This document shows, piece after piece, positions 1-8,595 of a stretch of 34,660 nucleotides of DNA (its first letter is position 1; each line of letters starts with the position of its first letter). Source of the DNA: Rhizobium sp. ASV8. Its GTDB lineage: Bacteria > Pseudomonadota > Alphaproteobacteria > Rhizobiales > Rhizobiaceae. The translations under genes were made by a program, and so were the position numbers. The DNA is taken from positions 1 to 34,660 of the forward strand of contig NZ_JAELUG010000076.1 of assembly GCF_016429255.1 (NCBI RefSeq), in the 5' to 3' direction. Below the pieces are notes generated by a model that worked only from the letters and a program-made list of their open reading frames with translations, ran no database searches and had not been told where the DNA came from.

Positions 1-599
1 GAAAACCACGCTTTGCGGCCGTTGACGGTAACAGCATTGCGGGCCTTGAGATCGACGGCAATGTGCTCGTAGCCAAGGACAATGCCATCAAGCGGATAGC
101 TGGCTTTGTAGACGGCCTCCTTGGCACTGAACAGCAGGCGAGACGCAAGGCGCTCGTCGATACCGGCCAGGATGTCATCAGAGGTCCGTACGATGGCGGC
201 GACGTCCTCGGGCAGAGGTTCTGCGGGCTCGACATCGATCCCAAGCGAGAGGACATCGGTTGTTCGCCCCACGGCAGCGACGGCAACAACCTCATCATGG
301 GCGAGGGAGCCGACAAAACCGGCCGGCCAGAGGGGCGCGCCCGAAGTCGCGCGCTCGATGACGGCGTCCTTAATCCCTTCGTTCGTCAGCAATTGTCGGG
401 CGATCGCGCGTGCAGCGCCGCTTGCGCGCCGTGCATCGAGCCGGCGCGAAAGGATGCTGCGCGCTTCTTTCTGCAGCAGCAGATTTTCATCGCCACTTCG
501 GATCGAGCGACAGCCAATGCCGACGCCGGATGGCGCCAGTTTTGCTATTTCTGCAAGCAGCGCCGTTTCCGCCTGGCGGAGGGGCGCATCGCCGCTCAT
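1..599 (-). CDS. 4'-phosphopantetheinyl transferase, EntD/Sfp type (3' end off window)
   Basis: This enzyme moves the phosphopantetheine arm of coenzyme A onto a conserved serine of carrier domains, converting apo to holo forms. I translated the minus strand from 599: 199 residues are visible before the window edge, and the family is usually 220-250 residues, so only the C-terminus is missing. Diagnostic motifs are present: GSLAHD (about 98-103), the metal-binding GIDVEP (120-125) and FSAKEAVYKA (157-166), which is the family's second signature. The ATG at 599-597 overlaps the TGA of the upstream Pls-like synthetase (598-596) as ATGA, so the two are translationally coupled. The synthetase has a carrier domain that needs this modification, making it the obvious partner. 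The function is secure from the motifs; the exact partner is inferred from the operon. Confidence 0.9.
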   Translation of the reverse strand, partial: MSGDAPLRQAETALLAEIAKLAPSGVGIGCRSIRSGDENLLLQKEARSILSRRLDARRASGAARAIARQLLTNEGIKDAVIERATSGAPLWPAGFVGSLAHDEVVAVAAVGRTTDVLSLGIDVEPAEPLPEDVAAIVRTSDDILAGIDERLASRLLFSAKEAVYKASYPLDGIVLGYEHIAVDLKARNAVTVNGRKAWF

Positions 600-3500
600 G
601 CGTCGGCGACCGGCCTGACGAAGGAATGCAGCTTGGCGGGGTTGCCGCGCCAGATCGAGTACGGCTCCAGGATTTCGCCCTTCATGATGAAGCTGTCTAC
701 GTCGGCGATGGAGCCGTCGCCCATGGTCACGCCATAATGGATGAAAGCGGCGGGGCTCAGCGTGCAGCCGTTGCCGATGCGGATGAAGTCTGACTTGAAG
801 GCGCCTTCCTCCAGCGAGTGCGCCTGGATGACGCAGCCTTCGTTCAGCGTGGCATCATCGCCGATCTCCACCAGCGAGCGTTCTGTCAGGTTCGAACCGC
901 CGTCATAGACGCGCCGGCCGACCTTGACGCCGAGCGCGCGCAGGATCATCGGGCGGAAAGGCGTGCCGGCAAACAGACGGACGATCGGGGAATCCGCCAG
1001 CTTCCAATGGCGCTCATGCCGCCAGAAGGTGATGTCGTAGATGGTCGTCATCTGCGGCCGAAGGCGACGGAAGCCAAGGCTCGCCCACTCCACGAAAATA
1101 TACAGGGGTATCGTGAGGCCTGCCGTCAGCACGACTGCGACGAAGAGTGCCGTCTGTGCCCATTCCGTATAGTAGTTCAGGGCCCGGTCCCAGATCGTCA
1201 GCGTCACGAACAGTGCTACCCACTGGGTCGCAAGGAACATCAGCGCGGTCGCGAAATTATGGCGATTCTTATGGGGCAGACGGGCGCGGCGATCCTCGTC
1301 GCTGACCCCCTGGATCAGTTCCTTGTCGCGCTTGACCATGCGCGGGATTTCGAAGGGCGGAGAGCCGAGCAGGCCGACATTTTCGCGCAGCACACCGTCG
1401 ACCGGCACCATGACCTTCGTCCCAAGCAGGCAGTTCTCGCCGGTCTTGCCATCCGGCGGATAGAAGATGTTGTTGCCGAAATAGTTGCGCTCGCCGACCT
1501 TGGTGTGTTCCAGCCGGAAGGTGGAGGCCGATTTGTGGATGTTGATCATGTAGAGGCCGTCCGACACCATCGTGCCGCTGCCGATTTCGCACATCAACGG
1601 ATTGTCCTGCTGCTGGTTGCTGCCGAAGTTCGAGCCTGTCTGCACGACTTCATTGAGATTCCAGCCGAGCGCCCGGATATAGTGCACGACAGCCGAACTG
1701 TCGCCGAACAGCAGGTTGACGAGGCGTATGTTGGTGCACACCTCGACGATGGACTGCAGCCAGAAATGGAAGCCATAGAGCCTGTAGGTGCGTCCGGGCT
1801 TGAGAACGAGGCTGAACAGACGCGGTACGGCCAGTGCGGCGAGAATTGCCACCGCGATGGCGCCGAAGAGCGTGATGGTCGTGCCGATGGCGACGATACC
1901 GATTGTTTCCTGGTAGTCGTCGCTGACATTCTGCCAATAGGTCTGGAACAGCAGCGGAAACGGCGTGACGAGCGCGAACATGGTGATGAGCTGCACCGTG
2001 TCATAGAGAATACGGCGCGTTCTCGAAAGCGTAACGCCATGGACCTTGCAATAGTCCGCCGAGGTCGAGACCGCGGGCGAGCCGTGCCAATGGTCATCGT
2101 TTGGAATATGCTGGCCGCGCCGAAGCGACGAAGCGTGGCCAAGCTGGGCGCGATCGCCGATCGAGGTGTCGATATCGATGACACAGCCGAGGCCGACGAA
2201 GGCATCGCGGCCAATGGCAATCCGACCGGTATGGATATAGCCGGCCTGGGCGCGGTAGCCGAGAAGCGTCGATTCCTTGCGCAGGATCGAATTCTCGCCG
2301 ACCGAGATCAGGTCCGTGCACACCGGAATGGTGCGGCACTCGATGGTGGTGTTGCGGCCGAGCCGCGCGCCGAGCATGCGCAGATAGAGGCTGTAAAGCG
2401 GGCTGCCGCGGAAGAGCACGACTGGCGCCGTGCGGATGAGTGTCTGCACCACCCAGAAACGATAATAACGCAAGCCCCAGATCGGGAAGCTCTCTGCCTT
2501 CCAACGGCCGATCAGCAGCCATTTCATGAGCACCGCAAAGCCGGACATGCCGAAGAAGACGGCAGCCGACAAGATGGCGCAGCGCAGGTAGAGCTGCACC
2601 GGATCATCGAGCATGTCGTAGACCCAGTTGAGACCGTAGTTCAGCAGCCAAAGGCTGAAGTAGCTGTAGAGGCCGTAAAAGGCGAGCTGCCCCACACCGC
2701 AGGTCCAATAAGCGAAATTCGAGGCACGATGCGTCAGGCATGTCTCCTCGACAGCTGCCACTTCTTCCTCGGGTCCGTGCAGATGCTGCGCGAGGGCGGC
2801 GACGGTCGGATGCATATAGATGTCGCGCATCGAAGTGGTTGCCCACTCCTTGCGCGTGCGCAGCTTGGCGCAGAAGCGGGCCATCAGCAGCGAATTGGCG
2901 CCGAGATCGTCGAAGAAGTGATCCTCGACATAGATGTCGTCGATCTTCAGAACTTCGCGCAAGGCCTCCGTCATGAAACGCTGGTCGTCGGTTGACGGCA
3001 GGATTTCCTTGCGTTCCGTGCCGAGCCTCAGGCTGGCAGGCTTGGGAAGCTTGCGCGTGTCCACCTTGTCGGAGACCGTCATCGGCAATGCCGGCAACTC
3101 TTCCAGGAACGAAGGGACCATATAGTCGGGCAGGCGGCGGCGCAGTTCTCTGGCAAGATCGCCTCGGGCAATGGCATCGACGCCGATCTTCAGCGCATAG
3201 TATCCAACGAGTTCGACACGGCCGGGCTCGATCTCCCATGTCGTGACAGCGGCCTGGGCAATGCCTGGCTGGTCGAGGAGAACCGCCTCGATCTCGCCGA
3301 GCTCGATGCGATAGCCACGGATCTTGACCTGCGTGTCTATGCGGCCGTGATATTCGATCTCCCCATCGCTATTGATACGGCCGAGATCGCCGGTGCGGTA
3401 GATCCGCTGCGAGGGGTTGTTGGGCAGGCCGACGAAATCCGGGATGAATTTCTGTTCGGTCAGGTCCGGACGGTTGAGATAGCCGACCGCAAGGCCGATG

Positions 3501-4615
3501 CCGGCAATGCCGATCTCGCCTAGTTCACCCGGTTCCGAAAGCTTCGGCGACTGCGCGTCGAGGATGACGATGGAGTAGGTCGGCAGAGGCGCGCCGATAG
3601 TCACCGGGCGCTCCGGCGTCAGATATCCCATGGTCGCGGTAACGGTCGCTTCCGTCGGGCCGTAGGTGTTGAGGATCTGTCGCCCGTCCTTCGACCAGCG
3701 TATTACGAGATTGTGCGGACAGGCCTCGCCGCCCACCAGGATGGCGCGGAGCGTCGGTACGTCGCTTTCGATCGAAGAAAGCAGCGTCGGCGAACAGGCC
3801 ATGCAGGTGATGGCATTGGCGCGCAGGAAATCTCCCAGCTCTTCGCCGACGAGCGTCATGCGACCCGGCGCAGGCACCACGGTAGCGCCTGCAGCGAAAG
3901 GTACCCAAATCTCCTCGGTAGAGAAGTCGAAGGCGATGGTCATGCCCTGATAGACACGGTCACCCGGCCGGTAGCCGTAGGCCTCTGCGGCGATGCGCAC
4001 GAAGTTGCAGATGCTCTGATGGCGTACGGCAACGCCCTTCGGCCGGCCGGTCGTGCCCGAGGTATAGAGGATATAGCAGGTTTCGTCGTCCGTCGCTGCC
4101 ACGTCCGGCGGCGTGTCGGCATATCCGGCGATCTCGGAATAGTTCCCGTCGATGACGACGTGAGGCACGGAAAGTCCTGCCGCGCGTGTGGCATAGTCGG
4201 GAACGGTGATGACGAGGCTGACGCCGGCATCCTCGACGATCAGTGCCATGCGCTCTTCCGGGAAGGCGGGCGCCAGCGGCACGAAGGCGGCACCGGCCTT
4301 CATCACGGCCAGGATGGTAATATAGGTCTCGGCGGAACGATCGAGAAGCAGCGCCACCCGGTCGCCCGGCTTGACGCCACGCTCGATGATCAGTCGAGCG
4401 AACCGGTTGGCCTGGGCGTCCATCTCGCGATAGGTCCAGACGCGGCCATTGTCGATGACGGCAGGAGAGGGGCCGTGGACATCGACCAGCATTTCGAAGA
4501 CGCGGGAAAGCCGCTCATCGGGTCGGCCTTTGAGGATCGAATCAGGGCCGCGCAGGATCTGCGGCGCGCGGCCTTTCCCGACTATTTCAATAACGTCCTG
4601 AGCCTGGCCGTGCAT
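596..4615 (-). CDS. Pls/PosA-type non-ribosomal peptide synthetase (adenylation-carrier-membrane beta-helix)
   Basis: This is a single-module synthetase resembling epsilon-poly-L-lysine synthetase, which polymerises one amino acid at the membrane without a normal condensation or thioesterase domain. Numbering is from the ATG at 4615 (1339 aa). The adenylation domain covers about 35-530, with TSGTTGRPKG (185-194), FDFS (230-233), NTYGPTE (316-322), YRTGD (406-410) and a core lysine in the SDKVD motif near 517. The carrier domain covers about 545-615, with the GANSL arm-attachment serine near 575. Six hydrophobic segments follow, at roughly 635-660, 680-702, 871-893, 905-930, 1121-1143 and 1154-1178. 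They alternate with three hexapeptide left-handed beta-helix domains at about 748-835, 1005-1085 and 1225-1325. A TTG at 4642 would add nine residues but has no visible ribosome site, whereas the ATG at 4615 follows AGGGAC at a good distance. The substrate is unknown; a cationic homopolymer is an inference. Confidence 0.88.
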   Translation of the reverse strand: MHGQAQDVIEIVGKGRAPQILRGPDSILKGRPDERLSRVFEMLVDVHGPSPAVIDNGRVWTYREMDAQANRFARLIIERGVKPGDRVALLLDRSAETYITILAVMKAGAAFVPLAPAFPEERMALIVEDAGVSLVITVPDYATRAAGLSVPHVVIDGNYSEIAGYADTPPDVAATDDETCYILYTSGTTGRPKGVAVRHQSICNFVRIAAEAYGYRPGDRVYQGMTIAFDFSTEEIWVPFAAGATVVPAPGRMTLVGEELGDFLRANAITCMACSPTLLSSIESDVPTLRAILVGGEACPHNLVIRWSKDGRQILNTYGPTEATVTATMGYLTPERPVTIGAPLPTYSIVILDAQSPKLSEPGELGEIGIAGIGLAVGYLNRPDLTEQKFIPDFVGLPNNPSQRIYRTGDLGRINSDGEIEYHGRIDTQVKIRGYRIELGEIEAVLLDQPGIAQAAVTTWEIEPGRVELVGYYALKIGVDAIARGDLARELRRRLPDYMVPSFLEELPALPMTVSDKVDTRKLPKPASLRLGTERKEILPSTDDQRFMTEALREVLKIDDIYVEDHFFDDLGANSLLMARFCAKLRTRKEWATTSMRDIYMHPTVAALAQHLHGPEEEVAAVEETCLTHRASNFAYWTCGVGQLAFYGLYSYFSLWLLNYGLNWVYDMLDDPVQLYLRCAILSAAVFFGMSGFAVLMKWLLIGRWKAESFPIWGLRYYRFWVVQTLIRTAPVVLFRGSPLYSLYLRMLGARLGRNTTIECRTIPVCTDLISVGENSILRKESTLLGYRAQAGYIHTGRIAIGRDAFVGLGCVIDIDTSIGDRAQLGHASSLRRGQHIPNDDHWHGSPAVSTSADYCKVHGVTLSRTRRILYDTVQLITMFALVTPFPLLFQTYWQNVSDDYQETIGIVAIGTTITLFGAIAVAILAALAVPRLFSLVLKPGRTYRLYGFHFWLQSIVEVCTNIRLVNLLFGDSSAVVHYIRALGWNLNEVVQTGSNFGSNQQQDNPLMCEIGSGTMVSDGLYMINIHKSASTFRLEHTKVGERNYFGNNIFYPPDGKTGENCLLGTKVMVPVDGVLRENVGLLGSPPFEIPRMVKRDKELIQGVSDEDRRARLPHKNRHNFATALMFLATQWVALFVTLTIWDRALNYYTEWAQTALFVAVVLTAGLTIPLYIFVEWASLGFRRLRPQMTTIYDITFWRHERHWKLADSPIVRLFAGTPFRPMILRALGVKVGRRVYDGGSNLTERSLVEIGDDATLNEGCVIQAHSLEEGAFKSDFIRIGNGCTLSPAAFIHYGVTMGDGSIADVDSFIMKGEILEPYSIWRGNPAKLHSFVRPVADA

Positions 4616-5056
4616 TTCGGTCCCTGATTCATTGATTTCCAAAATTGCGTCTGCTTGCCGTGTCCGGCGGCGCCAAAGGCGGCTGCAGCGCAGGCGGCTT
4701 ACGAGCTACCCAGGCAAAAGGAAAGTGGATTTTGCGGCATATTAAAAAAAAGTAACCTTTTGTGCCGCGTAGTGGCGCGAACGCTTCGCGCAGGCGCGTA
4801 GAACCGGCATTTGGCGGCCATCGCATGGGTATTAGTCTACCGCTGAGGACCATGTCGCTCCTCGTTCAGGTTCCAGGATCCTTGTGCCCGCGACAACAAT
4901 TTCCCCACCGCAACCTAACTCAGGTTGGGATTGTGCAGGCACCTGACACAATCTGGCGTTTTCAGCCTATCGTCAAGCCAAACACGAACTCGGTCGCCTT
5001 TCCGACGCAAGCCGCGAGAAATCTTTGGTTTTTCAAGGCTCCCTCAAGAGCCGCAG
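4616..5056. other. Intergenic region upstream of the Pls-like synthetase
   Basis: This 441-base gap lies between the aminotransferase stop and the synthetase start, both on the minus strand. It should carry the synthetase promoter and leader. Small open frames across it have no family resemblance and I do not call them. A small imperfect hairpin (GGCTC/GAGCC, about 5038-5053) lies just past the aminotransferase stop and could be a weak terminator, but it lacks a U-run. Two further structures are listed separately at 4734-4791. Confidence 0.5.
4734..4791. promoter_or_regulatory. Nested inverted repeats in the synthetase leader
   Basis: GCGGCA (4734-4739) pairs with TGCCGC (4763-4768). Inside it, AAAAG and CTTTT flank TAAC to form a compact AT-rich palindrome. 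A separate hairpin, GCGCGAA-CGC-TTCGCGC, occupies 4775-4791. On the minus strand these lie about 120-175 bases before the synthetase ATG, so they could be an operator or a leader structure. The pairing is seen directly; the role is guessed. Confidence 0.35.
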
Positions 5057-6373
5057 CTACCAGGCGGCGAAGCCTTCGACGATCGAATCCGGCACGAGGC
5101 CGTTGGAGATGTCGGTGAAAGCCTGGTCGAGGATACTGATCGCCTGGTTGATCTCGTCCTCGGTAATCGTCAGCGGCGGCGTGATCTCCAGAACATTTCC
5201 GCTCATGCCGACATAGTAGAGTACCAGTCCCAGCTCGTAGGCGCGATAGATGAGCTTTGCCGTTTCGCGTTTGGCCGGAATACGGTTGTTGCTCTCTTCA
5301 GTGAGTTCGACGCCGCAGGCGAGTCCTCGGCCGCGTACATCGCCGATGAGCGCGTGCTTGTCGGCGAGCCGCAGCAATTCGCGGCGCAGCGTTTGCCCTT
5401 TCCGCCTGGCTGCATCGGCAAGGTTCTCTTTCTCGATCGTGTCGAGGACGGCGAGGCCCGCAGCTGCGCAGACGGGATTCCCATGCAACGTCTGCATGGC
5501 AAAGGCACTCGCACAGTCAAGGATCCTGGCCGGCGCGATGACGGCCGAGAGCGGCAAACCGCCGCCCAGACCTTTCCCAAGAACCAGGATATCCGGGACG
5601 AAGCCCTCGTGCTCGAAGCAATGCACCTTTCCGCTGCGACCGAGGCCGACCTTTACCTCGTCGCATACGACGAGGATATCGTGCTCACGGCATAGAGCGG
5701 CAAACTTCCGGAGGAAGCCTTCTGGCGGCACGATCACGCCACCATCCGACAGGATCGGCTCGATGAAAGCCGCGGCAAAGGATTTGGGCGCGGCCTCTTT
5801 CAGCTTCGCCTGGAAAAGCTCGATAACAGCGTCGCCGGTAGGGTCGTCACGGTAGGGCCGATAGGGATCAGGGTAAGGAAGTTGCAGCAAACCTTCCGCC
5901 TTTGCGGCTCCCGCCTGCACGGTATGGCCGGAGAATGCCATAGAGCCGACGGTGCAGCCGTGATAGGCGCCGGTAAAGGAGATGAGGCCGGTGCGGCCGG
6001 TCGCCTCCGTCACGGCTCGAGAGACTGCCTCGTTGGCGTCCGAACCGGAGTGGCCGAACCAAACCTTATGTGTGCCTTCGCCAGGAAAGGACGCCAGCAG
6101 CTTTTCGGCCAGCGCCACGGCCGGTTCGTTCGAAGCCGACAGAATGCTGGCACCGGCGGGATTGGCGACCGCGCGCGACACAGCGTCGACAATTGCTGGA
6201 TGACCGTAGCCAAGGCTCGCGGCACCCCATGCTCCGGAAAAATCGATGAGCTCCCGGCCGCTTTCCTCGATCAGCGTCGCGCCTTTGCCTCCGGTGATAG
6301 CGAGAGGAAAAAAGCGCAGCTTCTGCAAGGAGCCGATGGCCTTGCCATCGCGGTCGTAGAGCGCTTCCGTCAT
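5057..6373 (-). CDS. Class III (ornithine/GABA-type) PLP aminotransferase
   Basis: This is a PLP enzyme of fold type I, subgroup III, which typically transfers an omega-amino group (GABA, diamines, beta-amino acids) to pyruvate or 2-oxoglutarate. About 438 residues is normal length. Seen motifs are the cofactor-binding SGSDANE (about 109-115), the AYHG segment near 136-139, the acidic D in CDEVKVGLGRSG that holds the PLP ring nitrogen, and the Schiff-base lysine in VLGKGLGGGLP near 267. The ATG at 6373 forms an ATGA overlap with the TGA of the upstream amidohydrolase gene and has GGAGG about 10 bases before it. An ATG at 6382 also fits but is too close to that site. It is the last gene of the RpiR-headed operon. 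The substrate is unknown; the neighbouring ligase suggests an amine or glutamylated amine. Confidence 0.85.
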   Translation of the reverse strand: MTEALYDRDGKAIGSLQKLRFFPLAITGGKGATLIEESGRELIDFSGAWGAASLGYGHPAIVDAVSRAVANPAGASILSASNEPAVALAEKLLASFPGEGTHKVWFGHSGSDANEAVSRAVTEATGRTGLISFTGAYHGCTVGSMAFSGHTVQAGAAKAEGLLQLPYPDPYRPYRDDPTGDAVIELFQAKLKEAAPKSFAAAFIEPILSDGGVIVPPEGFLRKFAALCREHDILVVCDEVKVGLGRSGKVHCFEHEGFVPDILVLGKGLGGGLPLSAVIAPARILDCASAFAMQTLHGNPVCAAAGLAVLDTIEKENLADAARRKGQTLRRELLRLADKHALIGDVRGRGLACGVELTEESNNRIPAKRETAKLIYRAYELGLVLYYVGMSGNVLEITPPLTITEDEINQAISILDQAFTDISNGLVPDSIVEGFAAW

Positions 6374-7191
6374 TCCGGGCATTCCTCCAGCGCGGTTTCA
6401 AGGCAGCGGGTGAGGCAGGCTCCCCAGTGGTTTACGCCGGCGAGCGTGTCGATCAGGTCGTGGCGCACTTCAATCAGGGCGCCGGGGAGCCCCCGCCCAT
6501 CCGCATGCACCGGAACTGTGTAGTCTTCGTCCGGATGAATGTTGTAGGGCTCATTGTCGCCGATGGTGAGATCGGGATCCGCGCTCAGCGAGCGGATCAG
6601 CGACCGGGCGAAGGGTTCGGCATCCCGATAGAGGATGCCGGCCTGCCAAGGGCGCGGGTTGCCGAAGTAGACCGGCGTGAAGCTATGGATGCCGACGACC
6701 AGCGTCCGCTTGCCTTCGGCCTGCCTCAGATCCAGCCGCCTCGAGATCGCATCGGCGAAGGGCTTGAACAGGCTGTCGACGCGATTTGCCTTTTCGGCGG
6801 CGCTCAGATCGAGATTGCCCGGGACGGTGGTGGTCTCGCTAATCTCCGGAATGGCGGTGGGCGCGCCGAGGGGTCGATTGCAATCGATCACAAGGCGAGA
6901 GTAGTTGGCCATGAACAAGGGCGCGTCGAGCGTCTGGCTCAGATATTGGGCAAGAGCCGAGACGCCGATGTCCCAGGCAATGTGGCGCCGGCGTTCGTTC
7001 TCCGGCAGGCCGAGATCACCGAGCGCCCGCGGGATGCGGTTGGATGCGTGCTCGCACAAAAGCAGGTAGGGCGAGCTGCCGTCAGGGTTGACGACCGCAT
7101 AAGGCGGCGGTTCGTCGATTGCGAGCAGTGGCAGCTGCGGGTCGTGTCGCCAACGGTTTTCCGGGCGTTTGATGGCCGTCGTCGAAGTCAT
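6370..7191 (-). CDS. N-formylglutamate amidohydrolase family protein
   Basis: The family (HutG-like) hydrolyses N-formyl-L-glutamate to glutamate and formate, or related N-acyl amides, using a metal. The 273 residues fit the family. Recognisable blocks are LLLCEHASNRIP (about 43-54) with the metal-site E-H pair, a WDIG segment near 73-76, NYSRLVIDCNRP (about 96-107) and GIHSFTP near 166-172. The start lies 10 bases past the stop of the glutamine synthetase-like gene, and the end overlaps the aminotransferase start by four bases, so it is a middle gene in an operon. There are no other histidine-utilisation genes here, so a role in histidine breakdown is unlikely. More plausible is release of a glutamyl or formyl group from an intermediate of the same pathway, which is inference. 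Confidence 0.85.
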   Translation of the reverse strand: MTSTTAIKRPENRWRHDPQLPLLAIDEPPPYAVVNPDGSSPYLLLCEHASNRIPRALGDLGLPENERRRHIAWDIGVSALAQYLSQTLDAPLFMANYSRLVIDCNRPLGAPTAIPEISETTTVPGNLDLSAAEKANRVDSLFKPFADAISRRLDLRQAEGKRTLVVGIHSFTPVYFGNPRPWQAGILYRDAEPFARSLIRSLSADPDLTIGDNEPYNIHPDEDYTVPVHADGRGLPGALIEVRHDLIDTLAGVNHWGACLTRCLETALEECPE

Positions 7192-7201
7192 GATCCATCC
7201 A

Positions 7202-8548
7202 TCAATATACGGAGGCGTAACGGGCGCAGAGCGCTTCGGGAGAAAGATCCGCGACGATCTCGATCTCCTTGCGCTTCATTGCAAAGTAGCAATCGAGGAA
7301 GTCCTTGGAGAACCAGCCGGTCACGGTTTCGTCGGCGGCGAGCGTGTCGAGGGCCTCGGAAAGGCTTGCCGGCAGGCGGCGGATGCCGAGCTTGGCCTGT
7401 TCTTCCGCCGAGAAGTTCGAAGGGTCCGAATTGATCAATGGCGGTTGCTCGAGCCCCGCCCGAATGCCTTCGAGGCCGGCCTTGAGGACGACGGCCAGCG
7501 ACAGGTGCGGACTGGCGCAGGCGTCGGCGGCGCGATACTCCATGTTGAACTGTTTGGCGGGATCGCTGCCCGGCAAATCCAGTGTCGGGCAGATGCGCAA
7601 TGTGGCCTCGCGGTTCTTTTCGCCAAGGCAGGTAAAGGCGGCGCTCCAGTGATGCGGCACGAGGCGCATGTAGGAGAGCACGGAGGGCGCCGTAAATGCC
7701 GCAAGTGCCGGCAGATGCTTGATGACGCCGGCGGCAAACGAGCCAGCGACCTTGGAAAGCCGGCCAGGCCTTGACGCATCGAAGGTGACTGGTTTGCCCT
7801 CAAGATCGGTGAAGCTCACATGCAGGTGCACGCCGTTGCCGACGCCATTGGGGTCGGTTTTCGGTGCAAAACTCGCATTCCAGCCGAAGAGCGCTGCCAC
7901 TTCCTTGGTGACGGCGCGAATGGTCGCGCCTCTGTCGGCGGCGGCAAGTGCAGGCGCGGGGCGGCAGGTGATTTCGAACTGATCCTTGCCATATTCCGGC
8001 AGGAACATTTCCGGCTCTGCGCCGGCTTCCTTCAGCGCGGTCATCAGCAGCGGGCCGAACGGTTCGGCGCGGCGCTGCGCGCGCAGACCGAAGGAGGGAG
8101 CCGCCGGCCAGTCGACGCCGAGAAGCTGAAACTCCTGTTCGACTGCCGCGACAACCTTGAGCCCGGCCTCGCGCTCCAATTCCGAAATCGTTGCCTTCAG
8201 GAAGCTGCGTACGCAGCATTCCCAGGGCTCGCCCTTCAGATTGGTGATATCGGAGTGATAGAAATGCAGCGGTGTGACGTCGGGCAGGCAGGTGACGCGC
8301 GCCTTGCTGTCGGGATCTGCGATCAGCCGGAGATCGCCGGATGAGCCCCATGGGTTGGGATCGGCAATCAGGTCGAATGGCGTCAGTGCCAGATTGGCGG
8401 GCACCCAGCCGACGCCCTTGCGCAGGTAGCTGTCGATTTCCGAGGCAGCAAAGCTGCGGCCTCGGGTGATGCCGGCGATATCGGTGGTGACGAAGGTGGC
8501 AAGCTCCATCAGGTCGGAGGTTGCCTTGCCGTTGCTGTTGTCGCTCAT
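7202..8548 (-). CDS. Glutamine synthetase family protein (gamma-glutamyl-amine ligase type)
   Basis: The fold uses ATP to join the gamma-carboxyl of glutamate to ammonia or, in PuuA-like members, to an amine. At 448 residues it matches the PuuA/GlnA3 class. The metal and glutamate site appears intact: EQEF (137-140), FEI near 191-193, GNGVHLHVS (237-245) and the phosphate-binding NREATLRICP (about 312-321). The N-terminal beta-grasp part carries VTTDIAGITRG in place of the usual DxxG segment, as in non-housekeeping paralogues. The ATG at 8548 follows AAGGGGA. It sits between the hydrolase and the amidohydrolase genes in a catabolic operon, so it is more likely a gamma-glutamylating enzyme for an imported amine than an ammonia-assimilating one. 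The exact substrate cannot be read from the sequence. Confidence 0.83.
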   Translation of the reverse strand: MSDNSNGKATSDLMELATFVTTDIAGITRGRSFAASEIDSYLRKGVGWVPANLALTPFDLIADPNPWGSSGDLRLIADPDSKARVTCLPDVTPLHFYHSDITNLKGEPWECCVRSFLKATISELEREAGLKVVAAVEQEFQLLGVDWPAAPSFGLRAQRRAEPFGPLLMTALKEAGAEPEMFLPEYGKDQFEITCRPAPALAAADRGATIRAVTKEVAALFGWNASFAPKTDPNGVGNGVHLHVSFTDLEGKPVTFDASRPGRLSKVAGSFAAGVIKHLPALAAFTAPSVLSYMRLVPHHWSAAFTCLGEKNREATLRICPTLDLPGSDPAKQFNMEYRAADACASPHLSLAVVLKAGLEGIRAGLEQPPLINSDPSNFSAEEQAKLGIRRLPASLSEALDTLAADETVTGWFSKDFLDCYFAMKRKEIEIVADLSPEALCARYASVY

Positions 8549-8595
8549 GAGTTCCCCTTGTTTCGTGTCTGCCTATGGAGCTGCGCCGGCGGACA

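Noticed and set aside
63..737. Long plus-strand open frames over the first 700 bases
   Set aside because: They are antisense shadows of the phosphopantetheinyl transferase and the end of the synthetase; the minus-strand reading has clear family motifs.
818..2995. A 725-codon plus-strand open frame
   Set aside because: It lies antisense to the synthetase, has a skewed composition rich in Arg, Asp, His and Ala, and shows no domain; GC-rich codon bias produces such frames.
6370..7191. Assignment of the amidohydrolase to histidine utilisation
   Set aside because: No hutU, hutH, hutI or hutF-like gene is nearby; the operon partners indicate another pathway.
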